Under the pieces are notes generated by a model. The model was not told the origin of the DNA and searched no databases. It saw only the letters and a list, made by a program, of their open reading frames with translations. Of a stretch of DNA of 64,000 bases, positions 57,901 through 64,000 are shown piece after piece. Source of the stretch: Perkinsela sp. pyNocScin1 (lineage: Eukaryota > Euglenozoa > Kinetoplastea > Prokinetoplastida > Perkinselidae); the NCBI GenBank assembly GCA_964019655.1, contig CAXHTR010000007.1, positions 496,001-560,000 of the forward strand. The letters run 5' to 3'. Numbering within the stretch: the stretch's first letter is position 1; each line of letters begins with the position of its first letter. Position numbers and translations under genes: made by a program.

Positions 57901-57979
57901 TTGTGGGGACATTTCCCAGTACCCGCACATTGAACGAGCGCAACAATGGGTGCGAAGGGAGCAAGAAGACGAACTATAG
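54938..57979 (+). CDS. IS30-like transposase with long repetitive N-terminal region
   Basis: 1013 residues. The first part (to about 420) is low-complexity and internally repetitive: GDKYPNEQNVDAS twice, TDSLAFVASPE twice, EELPIDAP.SPPDPNS twice. A middle part (about 480-830) is Lys/Arg-rich and may include DNA-binding helices (FSREEVSMALEQAKPNGI; RSTTSAIRKEYGTIKVVG). From about 805 it follows the IS30 pattern: LRHEGKLKRRKY, then the catalytic core with Asp846 (FELDRIIG), Asp899 (ITDRGSEM) and Glu933 (QKGQIENMNGELR), giving DD33E spacing as in IS30 transposases. The catalytic triad is complete. Function: cut-and-paste or copy-type transposition of this element. IS30 enzymes are about 380 residues, so the N-terminal two thirds are an unusual addition. 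A later ATG at 54992 is possible. Confidence 0.9.
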   Translation: MQMGNFTILNLFRVLAIKMQKAKKLSQRFTAYFRRTVGTVTSAIVGQGSQVDKPPDKTSDKTPKERDIDASDPPDKAPSSAGDKYPNEQNVDASAPPDKSPTSAGDKYPNEQNVDASDPPEKVTSSSGNWSLSQSSSTNTELNHISYSQTKKEKKNQTQKMKKNTIVNTINRNEKSMQPCTPTRVSRAGRSEVYVASPAPQVCLKRARESPTQSTDSLAFVASPEPNSKRPALPKSPGTSTKDSLTQNTDSLAFVASPELNFDHPALPKSPKAIIRDCPTQREGSAAHGDDPVPSSKRTAQSQSSEPPLGSTPSSTPMAAEEELPIDAPESPPDPNSAAESQDHVQLEHNQKMDASGQEELPIDAPASPPDPNSDPQSQDDVQLEQNQNIGDQNPHQQETATNRVLEDQVTSWIDAQTKSREQPSFTIYDDKPVEVLALAEILDEVLKTNNKDAQPKRSRKRKKPGNELTAQNLASLDVSFAQRPKEDDLEVDDAWSQWSFKTVLVKIDRPRTLKDKFACLKAMIAKRLGKNFRRPFSREEVSMALEQAKPNGIIAPALFLQIKGALIFHIAEVLERDDHDEIVRELNKLTKELRCVANPRIYESMRVEGSTRQAGKPPRNKSSNHKVLSRIDRGVIRSCYFPGFDLSQALELVRSNPKKKYKGRYKWPGMITHELIAAQVTLCRSDGSTCSESCIQKELKAWELHEKNIGGKMVYDPIVMQESADKDAKEAKKPGAKKKLDPKKVPKLILEILFCLFCGNGTRSTTSAIRKEYGTIKVVGETSVKEYINDERKEGSILHYLLRHEGKLKRRKYLRAQQLKRGEFKYEDLPECIKKKWSKKAFELDRIIGSDGGNLVTLGNKKFRFLLISAMMTNTAQECVEVVEEMLKDYDCDNIITDRGSEMALLMELFSKFQIKITKCDAANPQQKGQIENMNGELRAMGVRPGMALKDFSVFLMLVLQWCKNEKFMEVLNDTCPMDHVHKIMKVCGDISQYPHIERAQQWVRREQEDEL

Positions 57980-58036
57980 CAGTATTATCGACAGTTCGGT
58001 AGTGGGTGGGTGGGACCTCACCAAAAGGTGAGAAGA

Positions 58037-58198
58037 CAAGGACAGGCTTCAAAGTAGCCAGCGCGTATGGGTGGGCGGGTGGCGCGAGAATACAAGGACA
58101 AGCTTTAAAGTAGCTAGGACGTATGGGTGGGCGGGTGGCGCGAGAATACAAGAACAAGCTTTAAAGTAGCTAGGGCGTATGGGTGGGTGGGTGGCATG
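58037..58198 (+). repeat. 56-bp minisatellite, three copies
   Basis: Three tandem copies starting CAAGGACAAGCTTTAAAGTA at 58037, 58093 and 58149; each ends with a G-rich stretch, ATGGGTGGGCGGGTGGCG. The third is slightly shortened. It lies 57 bp after the transposase stop codon and is part of the mobile element. Runs of GGG could fold as a G-quadruplex. Confidence 0.92.
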
Positions 58199-58370
58199 AT
58201 CATTTTGCTTTTCTTTTCTTAGGTCTCATGGATTCATTCATTTCGAATTTATTACCATCAAATGCATGCCATTGCATTTTTTTCGCAAAAAGTGGATTCA
58301 AAACACCACTTTGAACGAAAAATCATCGTCATTCGGAAAAATAATGAGATCTAGAAATCTAGAAGTCGGG

Positions 58371-58491
58371 AACAGTTTACGCCGGTCGCGATCAGTTTAC
58401 GCCGGTCGCAATTAGTTTACGGAGGTTGTGATCAGTTTACGCCGGTTTTCAGAATTTCCCGAACCGGCGTAAACTGATCACACCCGACGCA
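58371..58491. repeat. right iteron array and terminal inverted repeat
   Basis: Four direct 20-bp copies (58371, 58391, 58411, 58431) of ATCAGTTTACGCCGGTCGCG with variants, in the same orientation as the left array, followed by the terminal inverted repeat 58455-58491, in which the iteron is reversed (CCGGCGTAAACTGATC). Confidence 0.93.
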
Positions 58492-59269
58492 GACCCGCAT
58501 GGAGCTCCTTGTCGAGAGAATCCCGAGCCACATCATCCGCTCCCGTGCCGAGGACGGCGAAACAGTGAAAGACGCATGTGACTGGTTCGGCGTGGCGTGT
58601 AACCCAAGCAACGAAGTCGAGGCCATCTCGTGGACTCACGCGCCGGTCATTCATAATGCGTCGTGCAACTTGGACTTCCTGCCCGATACAGTGCACTCAT
58701 TCAATATTTTCTCTTCTAATTTTCACGGCACTTTGGATACATCAAAGCTTCCGAATAGCATTCGCTTCTTTCAGATAGCAGTGAACCAATTTTCAGGGGA
58801 GCTTGAATTAGCATCACTGCCAGACTTCGTCGAACTTTTCAACGTTCACGCAAATAATTTTGTGGGGAGTGCAGATCTCACGAATTTTCCAGTGACGCTG
58901 AGAGAACTCGTCATATCCAAAAATCATTTCAGCGGAGAAGTCCATTTGACGAATCTGCCGCCAAACCTCTCAATGCTCTTCTTCCACTACAATAGATTTC
59001 GGGGAGCACTGTGCTTGACGAACCTTCCACCAAAACTTCAAATTCTCAACGCCTCGCACAATCGTTTTAACGGGACAGTCGTGGTGAAGAATCTGCCACC
59101 AACGCTGCACAAGTTACTTCTCGAGGGAAACACGCTCCAGCGTGTTGAAGTGAAAGAGTTTGGAGAGGCAACGTCGATATTCTTGGAGAACAACCCACTC
59201 GTCGAGGTTGTCGACAGCAGGGGAAATGTCTTCGCCCACGGCCGGGTGCACATCAATGCGTCGTACTAG

Positions 59270-59786
59270 TCGATTTCGAAAGAGTTAGAGAAAATGGGCT
59301 TATAGAGATATTTTAAGAGGATTTAAGTGGCGTATAAGTAAAATATACAAATGATGGCTTTTTGTGATGGCAAGTATTTAGGTTTTCTGCAATGATACGA
59401 CTTCAATGATGTAAGAAATGCAGTAAGGTGAAATAAGAGGTCCTAAGTTGGAATTTTGGGATAGAGAAAGCAGCACGGCCTGACCTGGAGATTTGATACT
59501 GCGTCTATTTCAGATTTCTTTCTAACAGCTTATTTTCATCGGATTTGGAATATCATAAAAACTTTGAATGAATCAGACGCTGCAACGATATTATCCAATG
59601 ATACGGTATTTACTTTAAAATCAAGGCCTAATTTTGATGCATCATTGATACAACTGAAAGCTTACTGAACTGAACTGTATCAATTGAAAGCTCATGAAAA
59701 TACCACGACACAAATTGCTACAAACATTCTGTATGAATTCTTACACGCGCGTATCTTATTTCATGCATCTTTCGATCTAGCTTATT
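59270..59786. other. intergenic region
   Basis: About 517 bp, AT-rich, no gene or repeat recognised. Confidence 0.4.
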
Positions 59787-60629
59787 ATGTCACTTATTCT
59801 CTTCACCGCTGATCCATCACTCGGCCGATTCGACACAGCGATGCTACCAGATCAAGCCATACTCGAGCTCTTTATGCAGCACTTTTCCAAGCGAACACAA
59901 GAGATATTCCAAGAGAAAGACGGTACCTACTTTGACGTCTGTGACTGGGACGTCGTCACGTGCGATGCATCGCTGCAGGTCACTGAGCTTAACTTCTCAA
60001 GGAAAATATTGACTGGTGCGTTTCACGCTGAATTTCTACCAAGGAACCTCAAACTTCTACGAATTCGAAACAGATCGATGGAGGGGTCGCTCGAGAAAGA
60101 AGCGCTTCCAGAGACTCTGGAGCTTATCAGTGTGATTGCAACGAAAATTGGAGGAACAGTTGACCTTCGAAAAATGCCAATAAACCTGGAAGATGCCACT
60201 TTGGTACGCAATGCGTTTGACGGCAGCGCTGATTTATCAATGCTTCCAAAGTATCTCAAAGAATTATCTCTCGTCGGCAATCGATTTACGGGCAGTATCA
60301 ACCTGGAAAGTCTTCCACAGGGCCTTGAGATTTTGAGCCTCAGCAACAACTGTTTTACGGGATCTATTTGCTTACGAAATTTACCTGCAAGCATGATTTC
60401 TCTCTCAGTGGCATGGAACATGCTCACAGGGACCATCGACGTGTCTTCTCTCCCGGCCCGACTGGAGTCACTGTGCTTGTGGAACAACGACTTTGAGGGA
60501 GAAGCCGACTTCCGACATCTCGAGAATATTCGGGTGATGGTAGAAAGGGACCCGCTGGTCCCAGAGCATGGCATTCTGGTCGACACAGAGAAGTTTCAGA
60601 ATGCTCGGCTGACGGTGATTTACAGGTAA
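59787..60629 (+). CDS. LRR protein, distant relative of sub-family D
   Basis: A 280-residue protein: MSLILFTADPSLGRFDTAML, PDQAILELFMQHFSKRTQEI, cap D-V-C-D-W-D-V-V-T-C-D with both cysteines. FHAEFLPRNLKLLRIRNR corresponds to the D signature EAKFVPRK. About eight LRRs follow, such as GSADLSMLPKYLKELSLVGN and GSINLESLPQGLEILSLS. The end VMVERDPLVPEHGILVDT, EKFQNARLTVIYR parallels DVCVRKDLPEHRKAKAMQNTRLEV of D proteins. It may preserve the state of D before loss of the cap cysteines. Confidence 0.87.
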   Translation: MSLILFTADPSLGRFDTAMLPDQAILELFMQHFSKRTQEIFQEKDGTYFDVCDWDVVTCDASLQVTELNFSRKILTGAFHAEFLPRNLKLLRIRNRSMEGSLEKEALPETLELISVIATKIGGTVDLRKMPINLEDATLVRNAFDGSADLSMLPKYLKELSLVGNRFTGSINLESLPQGLEILSLSNNCFTGSICLRNLPASMISLSVAWNMLTGTIDVSSLPARLESLCLWNNDFEGEADFRHLENIRVMVERDPLVPEHGILVDTEKFQNARLTVIYR

Positions 60630-61168
60630 GCGAGGACTTTGTGTGAATACTGTAAAATGAATAAATTTAACAATTTTAGTAACAAGATGTTTCTGTCCTT
60701 TGTACAGTGGGTAGTATACAGTGATAGTATTTCACTTCTAAGGTTCTTGATAAATGAATTCTTGTCTTTTGCATAGGCCGGAACTGCATCTCTAAGTATT
60801 CAGCGTTCTTGATTGAAAACTTTTATGTGGATTTGGCTTGGGAAAGTCTCATAAATAGTCATTCATTGAATCTTATTTGTCCAATCAACTCTCATAGCGT
60901 ATTCCGTTTCTGCAATTTTCAGCGGGAATAATTTTTGATGGAGCATAGAGCGTAAATTTGATTTCTCAAACTCATGTATCGATGACATTTTGTAGAATTA
61001 CGAAGACAATTTTTAGGAGTATGATGACGGATCATAGAAATTTGTCAAAGTTCACGTACATTCCATGTATCAAAACCGATAATCTCTCAATTCCAAGCAC
61101 GAATTTCGAGAGAAAAGACCTTTGAAAAACCTTACGCTGTATTCAATGCATTCATTAAATTTCATTCA
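60630..61168. other. intergenic region
   Basis: About 540 bp, AT-rich; nothing recognised. Confidence 0.4.
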
Positions 61169-61972
61169 ATGATGAGCATTGGCTTTTTCTTCTGCACGCA
61201 GACTACCCATACTGCAGACGCATCCGCAGGTTCCAAGCATCTGCATTTTCAAGATATACCCGAATGGCAGTCGGCGTGTATGCACCGTGCCATTGATTCG
61301 AATACATTGGTATTATCGACGAAAAAGGCCACAGATGCGTTTTGGGAGTTTCTTTGTCCAAAAAGACCCCAGTCATACGACCCGTGCACGTGGAACTGCA
61401 TTCAATGTGAGAATAATGTCATGAAGAAATTGCATTTTACAACCAGAGAGCCCTCCACCCAGGGTATGATTCGAAAGGCCATTGGCGAGTGGAAAGTTGA
61501 CGCAGACTGGCTGCCGAGTACGCTTGAAGAGATACATTTTTATTATATTCATCTCGTGCATGGGTGGCTCTCCGAGCGCCTCCCACGTGCGCTTCACTAC
61601 CTGTGCTTCCACGACTGCCGCTTATCGTCAAAGCACACGGACCGCAGTGTCGACCTTCGGAAGCTACCAACAAAGCTCGAAACCTTGATTATCGAAGGCG
61701 GGTGGCTGCAGGGCCTGGTCGTTCTTGACAATTTGCCTGAAGTCATGCGGATTTGTATTATTCGGCACAACGACATGCACAGAGCGTACGTCAACAGCCT
61801 CCATATACCAAAAGACCTCGAGTTGATAGCACTTCGTGCCTTTTCGCATTTGGTGGAGGTTGAGGAGCTCTCAGAGGGAGAGCTGGACGATAGAGTACGA
61901 TGGAGTCAAACGTACTGGAAGTTCCTGCCCGAAACGTATCTCGCGTATGAGCAGAATAAAGAGCAGTGGTGA
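61169..61972 (+). CDS. LRR-like protein, sub-family B2
   Basis: A 267-residue protein: MMSIGFFFCTQTTHTADASA, then QSACMHRAIDSNTLVLSTKK and cap D-P-C-T-W-N-C-I-Q-C-E. Repeats are sparse: DWLPSTLEEIHFYYIHLVHG, ERLPRALHYLCFHDCR, LRKLPTKLETLIIEGGWLQG, VVLDNLPEVMRICIIRHND. These follow the order found in the gene at 14181. The tail is rich in aromatic and charged residues (VRWSQTYWKFLPETYLAY). ATG context is tttcattcaATG. Confidence 0.83.
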   Translation: MMSIGFFFCTQTTHTADASAGSKHLHFQDIPEWQSACMHRAIDSNTLVLSTKKATDAFWEFLCPKRPQSYDPCTWNCIQCENNVMKKLHFTTREPSTQGMIRKAIGEWKVDADWLPSTLEEIHFYYIHLVHGWLSERLPRALHYLCFHDCRLSSKHTDRSVDLRKLPTKLETLIIEGGWLQGLVVLDNLPEVMRICIIRHNDMHRAYVNSLHIPKDLELIALRAFSHLVEVEELSEGELDDRVRWSQTYWKFLPETYLAYEQNKEQW

Positions 61973-62125
61973 TACATCAGTACATACGGAAGGCTGATAA
62001 GTGACTGCATTTGGATTCATGATGCGAAGAAATTCTAGTTTGACTTCAAAATATTGTTGAAACTCATTCTCAGTGCGCTTTGGTCACCTAACCCTGCTTT
62101 TATCTGCTCCATTCAAATTTCAAAA

Positions 62126-62989
62126 ATGTTTTCTATTCAAGCGCTCTTCGCCATCGATCCGCACCTCGGCCGCCTCGACTACGATTCCCTCTCCGATCAG
62201 TCTCGGATGGAGATGCTCATGGAAGGCCTGAGTGCATCCTCTAAGCGCAGAGTGCAAGACGAACATGGCGGATATCTCGACGTATGTGACTTGGCTATCA
62301 TCGATTGTGACGCAGACCAGAACGTTTTCTGTGTGAATTTGCCATACAACTGGCGAATTGAGGGGTCTATCGACTTGGCGTTTCTTCCACCAGGCGTCGT
62401 AAAGCTCATTGCTACGAGTACCCAAGGCCTCGAAGGGACGGTCAATACAAGCATCCTTCCGCAGGATCTCTCAAGAATTGCTCTTGGCCACAGTTTTTCA
62501 GGGCCTTTCGACATGGCGACCCTGCCAAAAGACCTTTGCAGCATTGATATATTCAATAATCAATTCTGCGGCAGTCTCGCCCTCGGGCATCTCCCTGAAT
62601 TCATGGAGCATATCAACGCGCACGGTAACCGTTTTACGGGGAGCATTCATCTCGAAAGCCTTCCCAGTAGCCTCAATTTTCTGTGGATAAACCATAATCA
62701 GCTCTCGGGCAATCTAGATCTACGCTCTTTGCCCACTGCACTCGAAAGCCTGAATCTGTGCAACAACGCATTTTCGGGCAGTGTCAATCTGGTGAATCTC
62801 CCTGTAAACCTCACCCTCATCAACCTCGGGACTAACAAGCTGAGTGGGACGGTCGTGCTGCAAGAGAAGGTGAACGGTAGAAAATTTCGGCTTCTGATCG
62901 GCCAAAATGCGATATCCAATGTTGTGAATGAAAAGGGGAAGGAGCACGGATTTGCAAAGCGGCTATTACAAACGCAAAGGAAGGCGTAG
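62126..62989 (+). CDS. secreted-type LRR protein, about 7 repeats
   Basis: From the ATG at 62126 the protein has 287 residues: MFSIQALFAIDPHLGRLDYD, SLSDQSRMEMLMEGLSASSK, cap D-V-C-D-L-A-I-I-D-C-D (Trp replaced by Leu, cysteines kept). About seven LRRs follow, such as GSIHLESLPSSLNFLWINHN and GSVNLVNLPVNLTLINLG, then the capping segment GTVVLQEKVNGRKFRLLIGQ. It ends in a basic tail (HGFAKRLLQTQRKA). The frame upstream to 62054 lacks family features. Confidence 0.87.
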   Translation: MFSIQALFAIDPHLGRLDYDSLSDQSRMEMLMEGLSASSKRRVQDEHGGYLDVCDLAIIDCDADQNVFCVNLPYNWRIEGSIDLAFLPPGVVKLIATSTQGLEGTVNTSILPQDLSRIALGHSFSGPFDMATLPKDLCSIDIFNNQFCGSLALGHLPEFMEHINAHGNRFTGSIHLESLPSSLNFLWINHNQLSGNLDLRSLPTALESLNLCNNAFSGSVNLVNLPVNLTLINLGTNKLSGTVVLQEKVNGRKFRLLIGQNAISNVVNEKGKEHGFAKRLLQTQRKA

Positions 62990-63152
62990 GATGCAGAAGA
63001 GGGGACTTGTGTATAAAGTTGGTAAGAATGATATAGAATACAGATTTTATCTCTATCGAGTGGCAGAGCACTTGATTCTCAATGGGGCAAAGCTCAAATT
63101 ATCTTAAAAATGTCACGTGTTCTCTTCTATTTTACTCGTCAAGAAAATTAAA

Positions 63153-64000
63153 ATGTTCACACTTTTCTCTGCAGTCGACTCCGCACTCAGCCGCTTCACT
63201 CCTTCCCAGCTCACGTCACAAACATCTATGGAGCTCCTCGTCGAGGGATTTTCAACAGAAAGCCAGGCATTTTTCAAAGACTGTGACGAGTACAAGTCGA
63301 ACCTACTCGACTGGCCAGGCCTCACACTGAATGCTGATGGCGATGTGACAAATATTGAGTGGAATGAATGGTCGACAGTCTCAAGCGCCCACCTCAGTGG
63401 AAAATTCGATACTCGCTATCTTCCCGCGTTCCTTGAAAATCTTTGCCTTTCTGGCACGAGATTTACTGGCTCCTTTGATTTCTCAGCTTTACCGAAGGGT
63501 CTAAAATATATCAGCCTTTCGGCCTGTGCCTTTTCTGGAAGCATGGATCTGACCGCTTTGCCGGATAATCTCACGGACTTTCTCGTCATACGGAATAGCT
63601 GGGGTGCGTGCAGTGGCTTCAGTGGGACTATAGACCTCTGCCATTTACCACAAAAGCTCACACAGCTTATTATTCGACGGACACAAGTAGAGGGGAAAAT
63701 ATCATTACAAAACCTTCCAAATACACTAGTTAAGATCCAGCTCGACCAGAACTATCTTGAGGGATCGCTTTCTCTCGCCAACCTCCCATCGAGCCTCGTC
63801 TCCCTTGACATCTCTCGAAATGACTTTTTCGGTGAAATCGATCTTGGCAAGGTCCCAACTGGGCTACTTATGATGGATATTCATGGTAATGATTTTTTGG
63901 GGACGATTGACCTCAATGCAATAAAGCAAGACCTGAATGTGGAGTACATGAACTACCAAGGAAACTCGGATTCCAATGCGGGGCTGAAGGTGATCCGCAA
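63153..64000 (+). CDS. LRR protein, 3' end beyond the window
   Basis: Open from the ATG at 63153 to the window edge (282 codons, no stop): MFTLFSAVDSALSRFTPSQL, TSQTSMELLVEGFSTESQAF. The cap has lost both cysteines (NLLDWPGLTLNADGDVTNIE). At least eight LRRs, such as GSFDFSALPKGLKYISLS and GEIDLGKVPTGLLMMDIHGN; one has an insertion (VIRNSWGACSGFSG). Probably only a short tail is missing, judging from the usual length of the family. DQ of the block is replaced by SQ. Confidence 0.85.
   Translation, partial: MFTLFSAVDSALSRFTPSQLTSQTSMELLVEGFSTESQAFFKDCDEYKSNLLDWPGLTLNADGDVTNIEWNEWSTVSSAHLSGKFDTRYLPAFLENLCLSGTRFTGSFDFSALPKGLKYISLSACAFSGSMDLTALPDNLTDFLVIRNSWGACSGFSGTIDLCHLPQKLTQLIIRRTQVEGKISLQNLPNTLVKIQLDQNYLEGSLSLANLPSSLVSLDISRNDFFGEIDLGKVPTGLLMMDIHGNDFLGTIDLNAIKQDLNVEYMNYQGNSDSNAGLKVIR

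Larger units (their letters stand above)
54400..58491 (+). mobile_element. IS30-like DDE transposon, 4092 bp
   Basis: Begins TGTGTCGGGTGTGATCAG and ends with its complement, one mismatch in a 37-bp inverted repeat (54400-54436 and 58455-58491). Flanked by the direct duplication GACC (54396-54399, 58492-58495); because bases adjoin ambiguously the duplication could be read as up to 7 bp. Inside each end is an array of 20-bp iterons. One large gene (54938-57979) encodes a DD33E transposase. A 56-bp minisatellite lies between the gene and the right array. The intact gene, near-perfect ends and undamaged target indicate recent activity. No second gene is seen. Confidence 0.92.
54331..59269 (+). 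pseudogene. LRR gene interrupted by the IS30-like element
   Basis: The first exon-like piece, 54331-54399, encodes MIHSVLAADVMGRFDHHSLD and QQT. The second, 58496-59269, begins RMELLVERIPSHIIRSRAED and continues with cap D-A-C-D-W-F-G-V-A-C-N, about eight LRRs (GSADLTNFPVTLRELVIS) and a tail (VVDSRGNVFAHGRVHINASY). Without the element and one copy of GACC, codon 23 (Thr) joins codon 24 (Arg) in frame inside the conserved QQTRMELL block. No other lesion is visible, so the gene was functional at the time of insertion. The 3' part alone has an ATG (58499) but no leader. Confidence 0.92.

Noticed and set aside
54938-57979. IS21-type (IstA) or retroviral integrase assignment of the transposase
   Set aside because: Spacing between the second Asp and Glu is 33 residues and the flanking motifs follow IS30; there is no IstB-like ATPase, no reverse transcriptase and no long terminal repeat.
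58499-59269. Independent LRR gene starting at 58499
   Set aside because: The Met is the conserved Met of the RMELL block; leader and GR-D block lie left of the transposon.
63153-63190. 3' splice site (ttttctctgcag) just before the mature start of the last gene, implying a leader intron
   Set aside because: Other members lack an AG at this place (for example tgtactgtgccgat at 18588), and the ATG and frame are continuous.

Overview
The window is almost entirely one gene family. I count 41 apparently intact genes (one cut by the window end) and 8 broken or fragmentary ones for short leucine-rich-repeat (LRR) proteins, plus a handful of mobile elements. Most members share one plan. A very short hydrophobic leader usually ends in Ala-Asp. 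Next comes a block of the form GR-x-D....L.(D/Q)Q..ME(L/M), then a Cys-Trp cap resembling the plant-type LRR N-cap (C.W..V.CD). About 4 to 14 LRRs follow, with a 23-residue period of the form LPxxLxxLxLxxNxFxGxxDLxx, and then a short variable tail. I see no C-terminal membrane segment or enzyme domain, so secreted recognition, adhesion or surface-coat proteins are the simplest reading. That role is inference.

Organism: no Shine-Dalgarno sequences precede the starts. Start codons sit in a pyrimidine-rich context ending in CA or CAA directly before ATG. Genes are intronless as far as I can see and spaced by about 100-600 bp. An hAT-type element and a tRNA-like relic are present. This fits a compact microbial eukaryote (protist); I cannot name the lineage. 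Genes run in long one-strand blocks: minus about 2.2-7.5 kb, plus 10.4-26.8 kb, minus 27.4-40.7 kb, plus 43.3 kb to the end. Such a layout is familiar from kinetoplastids but could also come from tandem and inverted duplication. I use letters for sub-families: B (Met-Gln leader type, few LRRs; B1-B3), C (short, GDEDDAC cap), D (FVPRK motif), E (GKFD/SNQMRMELL), F (no-Cys cap, VADI), G (CIDP tail), H (DMLP), I (long), J (LSRLDP). The remaining members are unclassified.

Mobile DNA: a 4.1-kb element at 54,400-58,491 with a DD33E IS30-like transposase sits cleanly inside one LRR gene, with 37-bp terminal inverted repeats, a GACC duplication and arrays of 20-bp iterons at both ends. The same architecture, each time with a different iteron of about 20 bp, recurs at 8,067-9,779, at 15,225-15,347 (a miniature element) and at 41,134-42,295. 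Smaller remnants lie at 40,985-41,107 and 41,950-42,106. The two large decayed elements occupy the two divergent strand-switch regions. A 306-bp hAT-like miniature element with an 8-bp duplication splits another LRR gene at 2,877-3,182.

History: the gene order F-E-D-E is repeated in inverted orientation at 28.5-32.6 kb and 49.3-53.8 kb with closely similar spacing. Pseudogenes carry nonsense codons and small frameshifts but keep recognisable repeats. The whole resembles a diversifying archive of paralogues, comparable in layout, not in sequence, to variant-antigen arrays of parasites.
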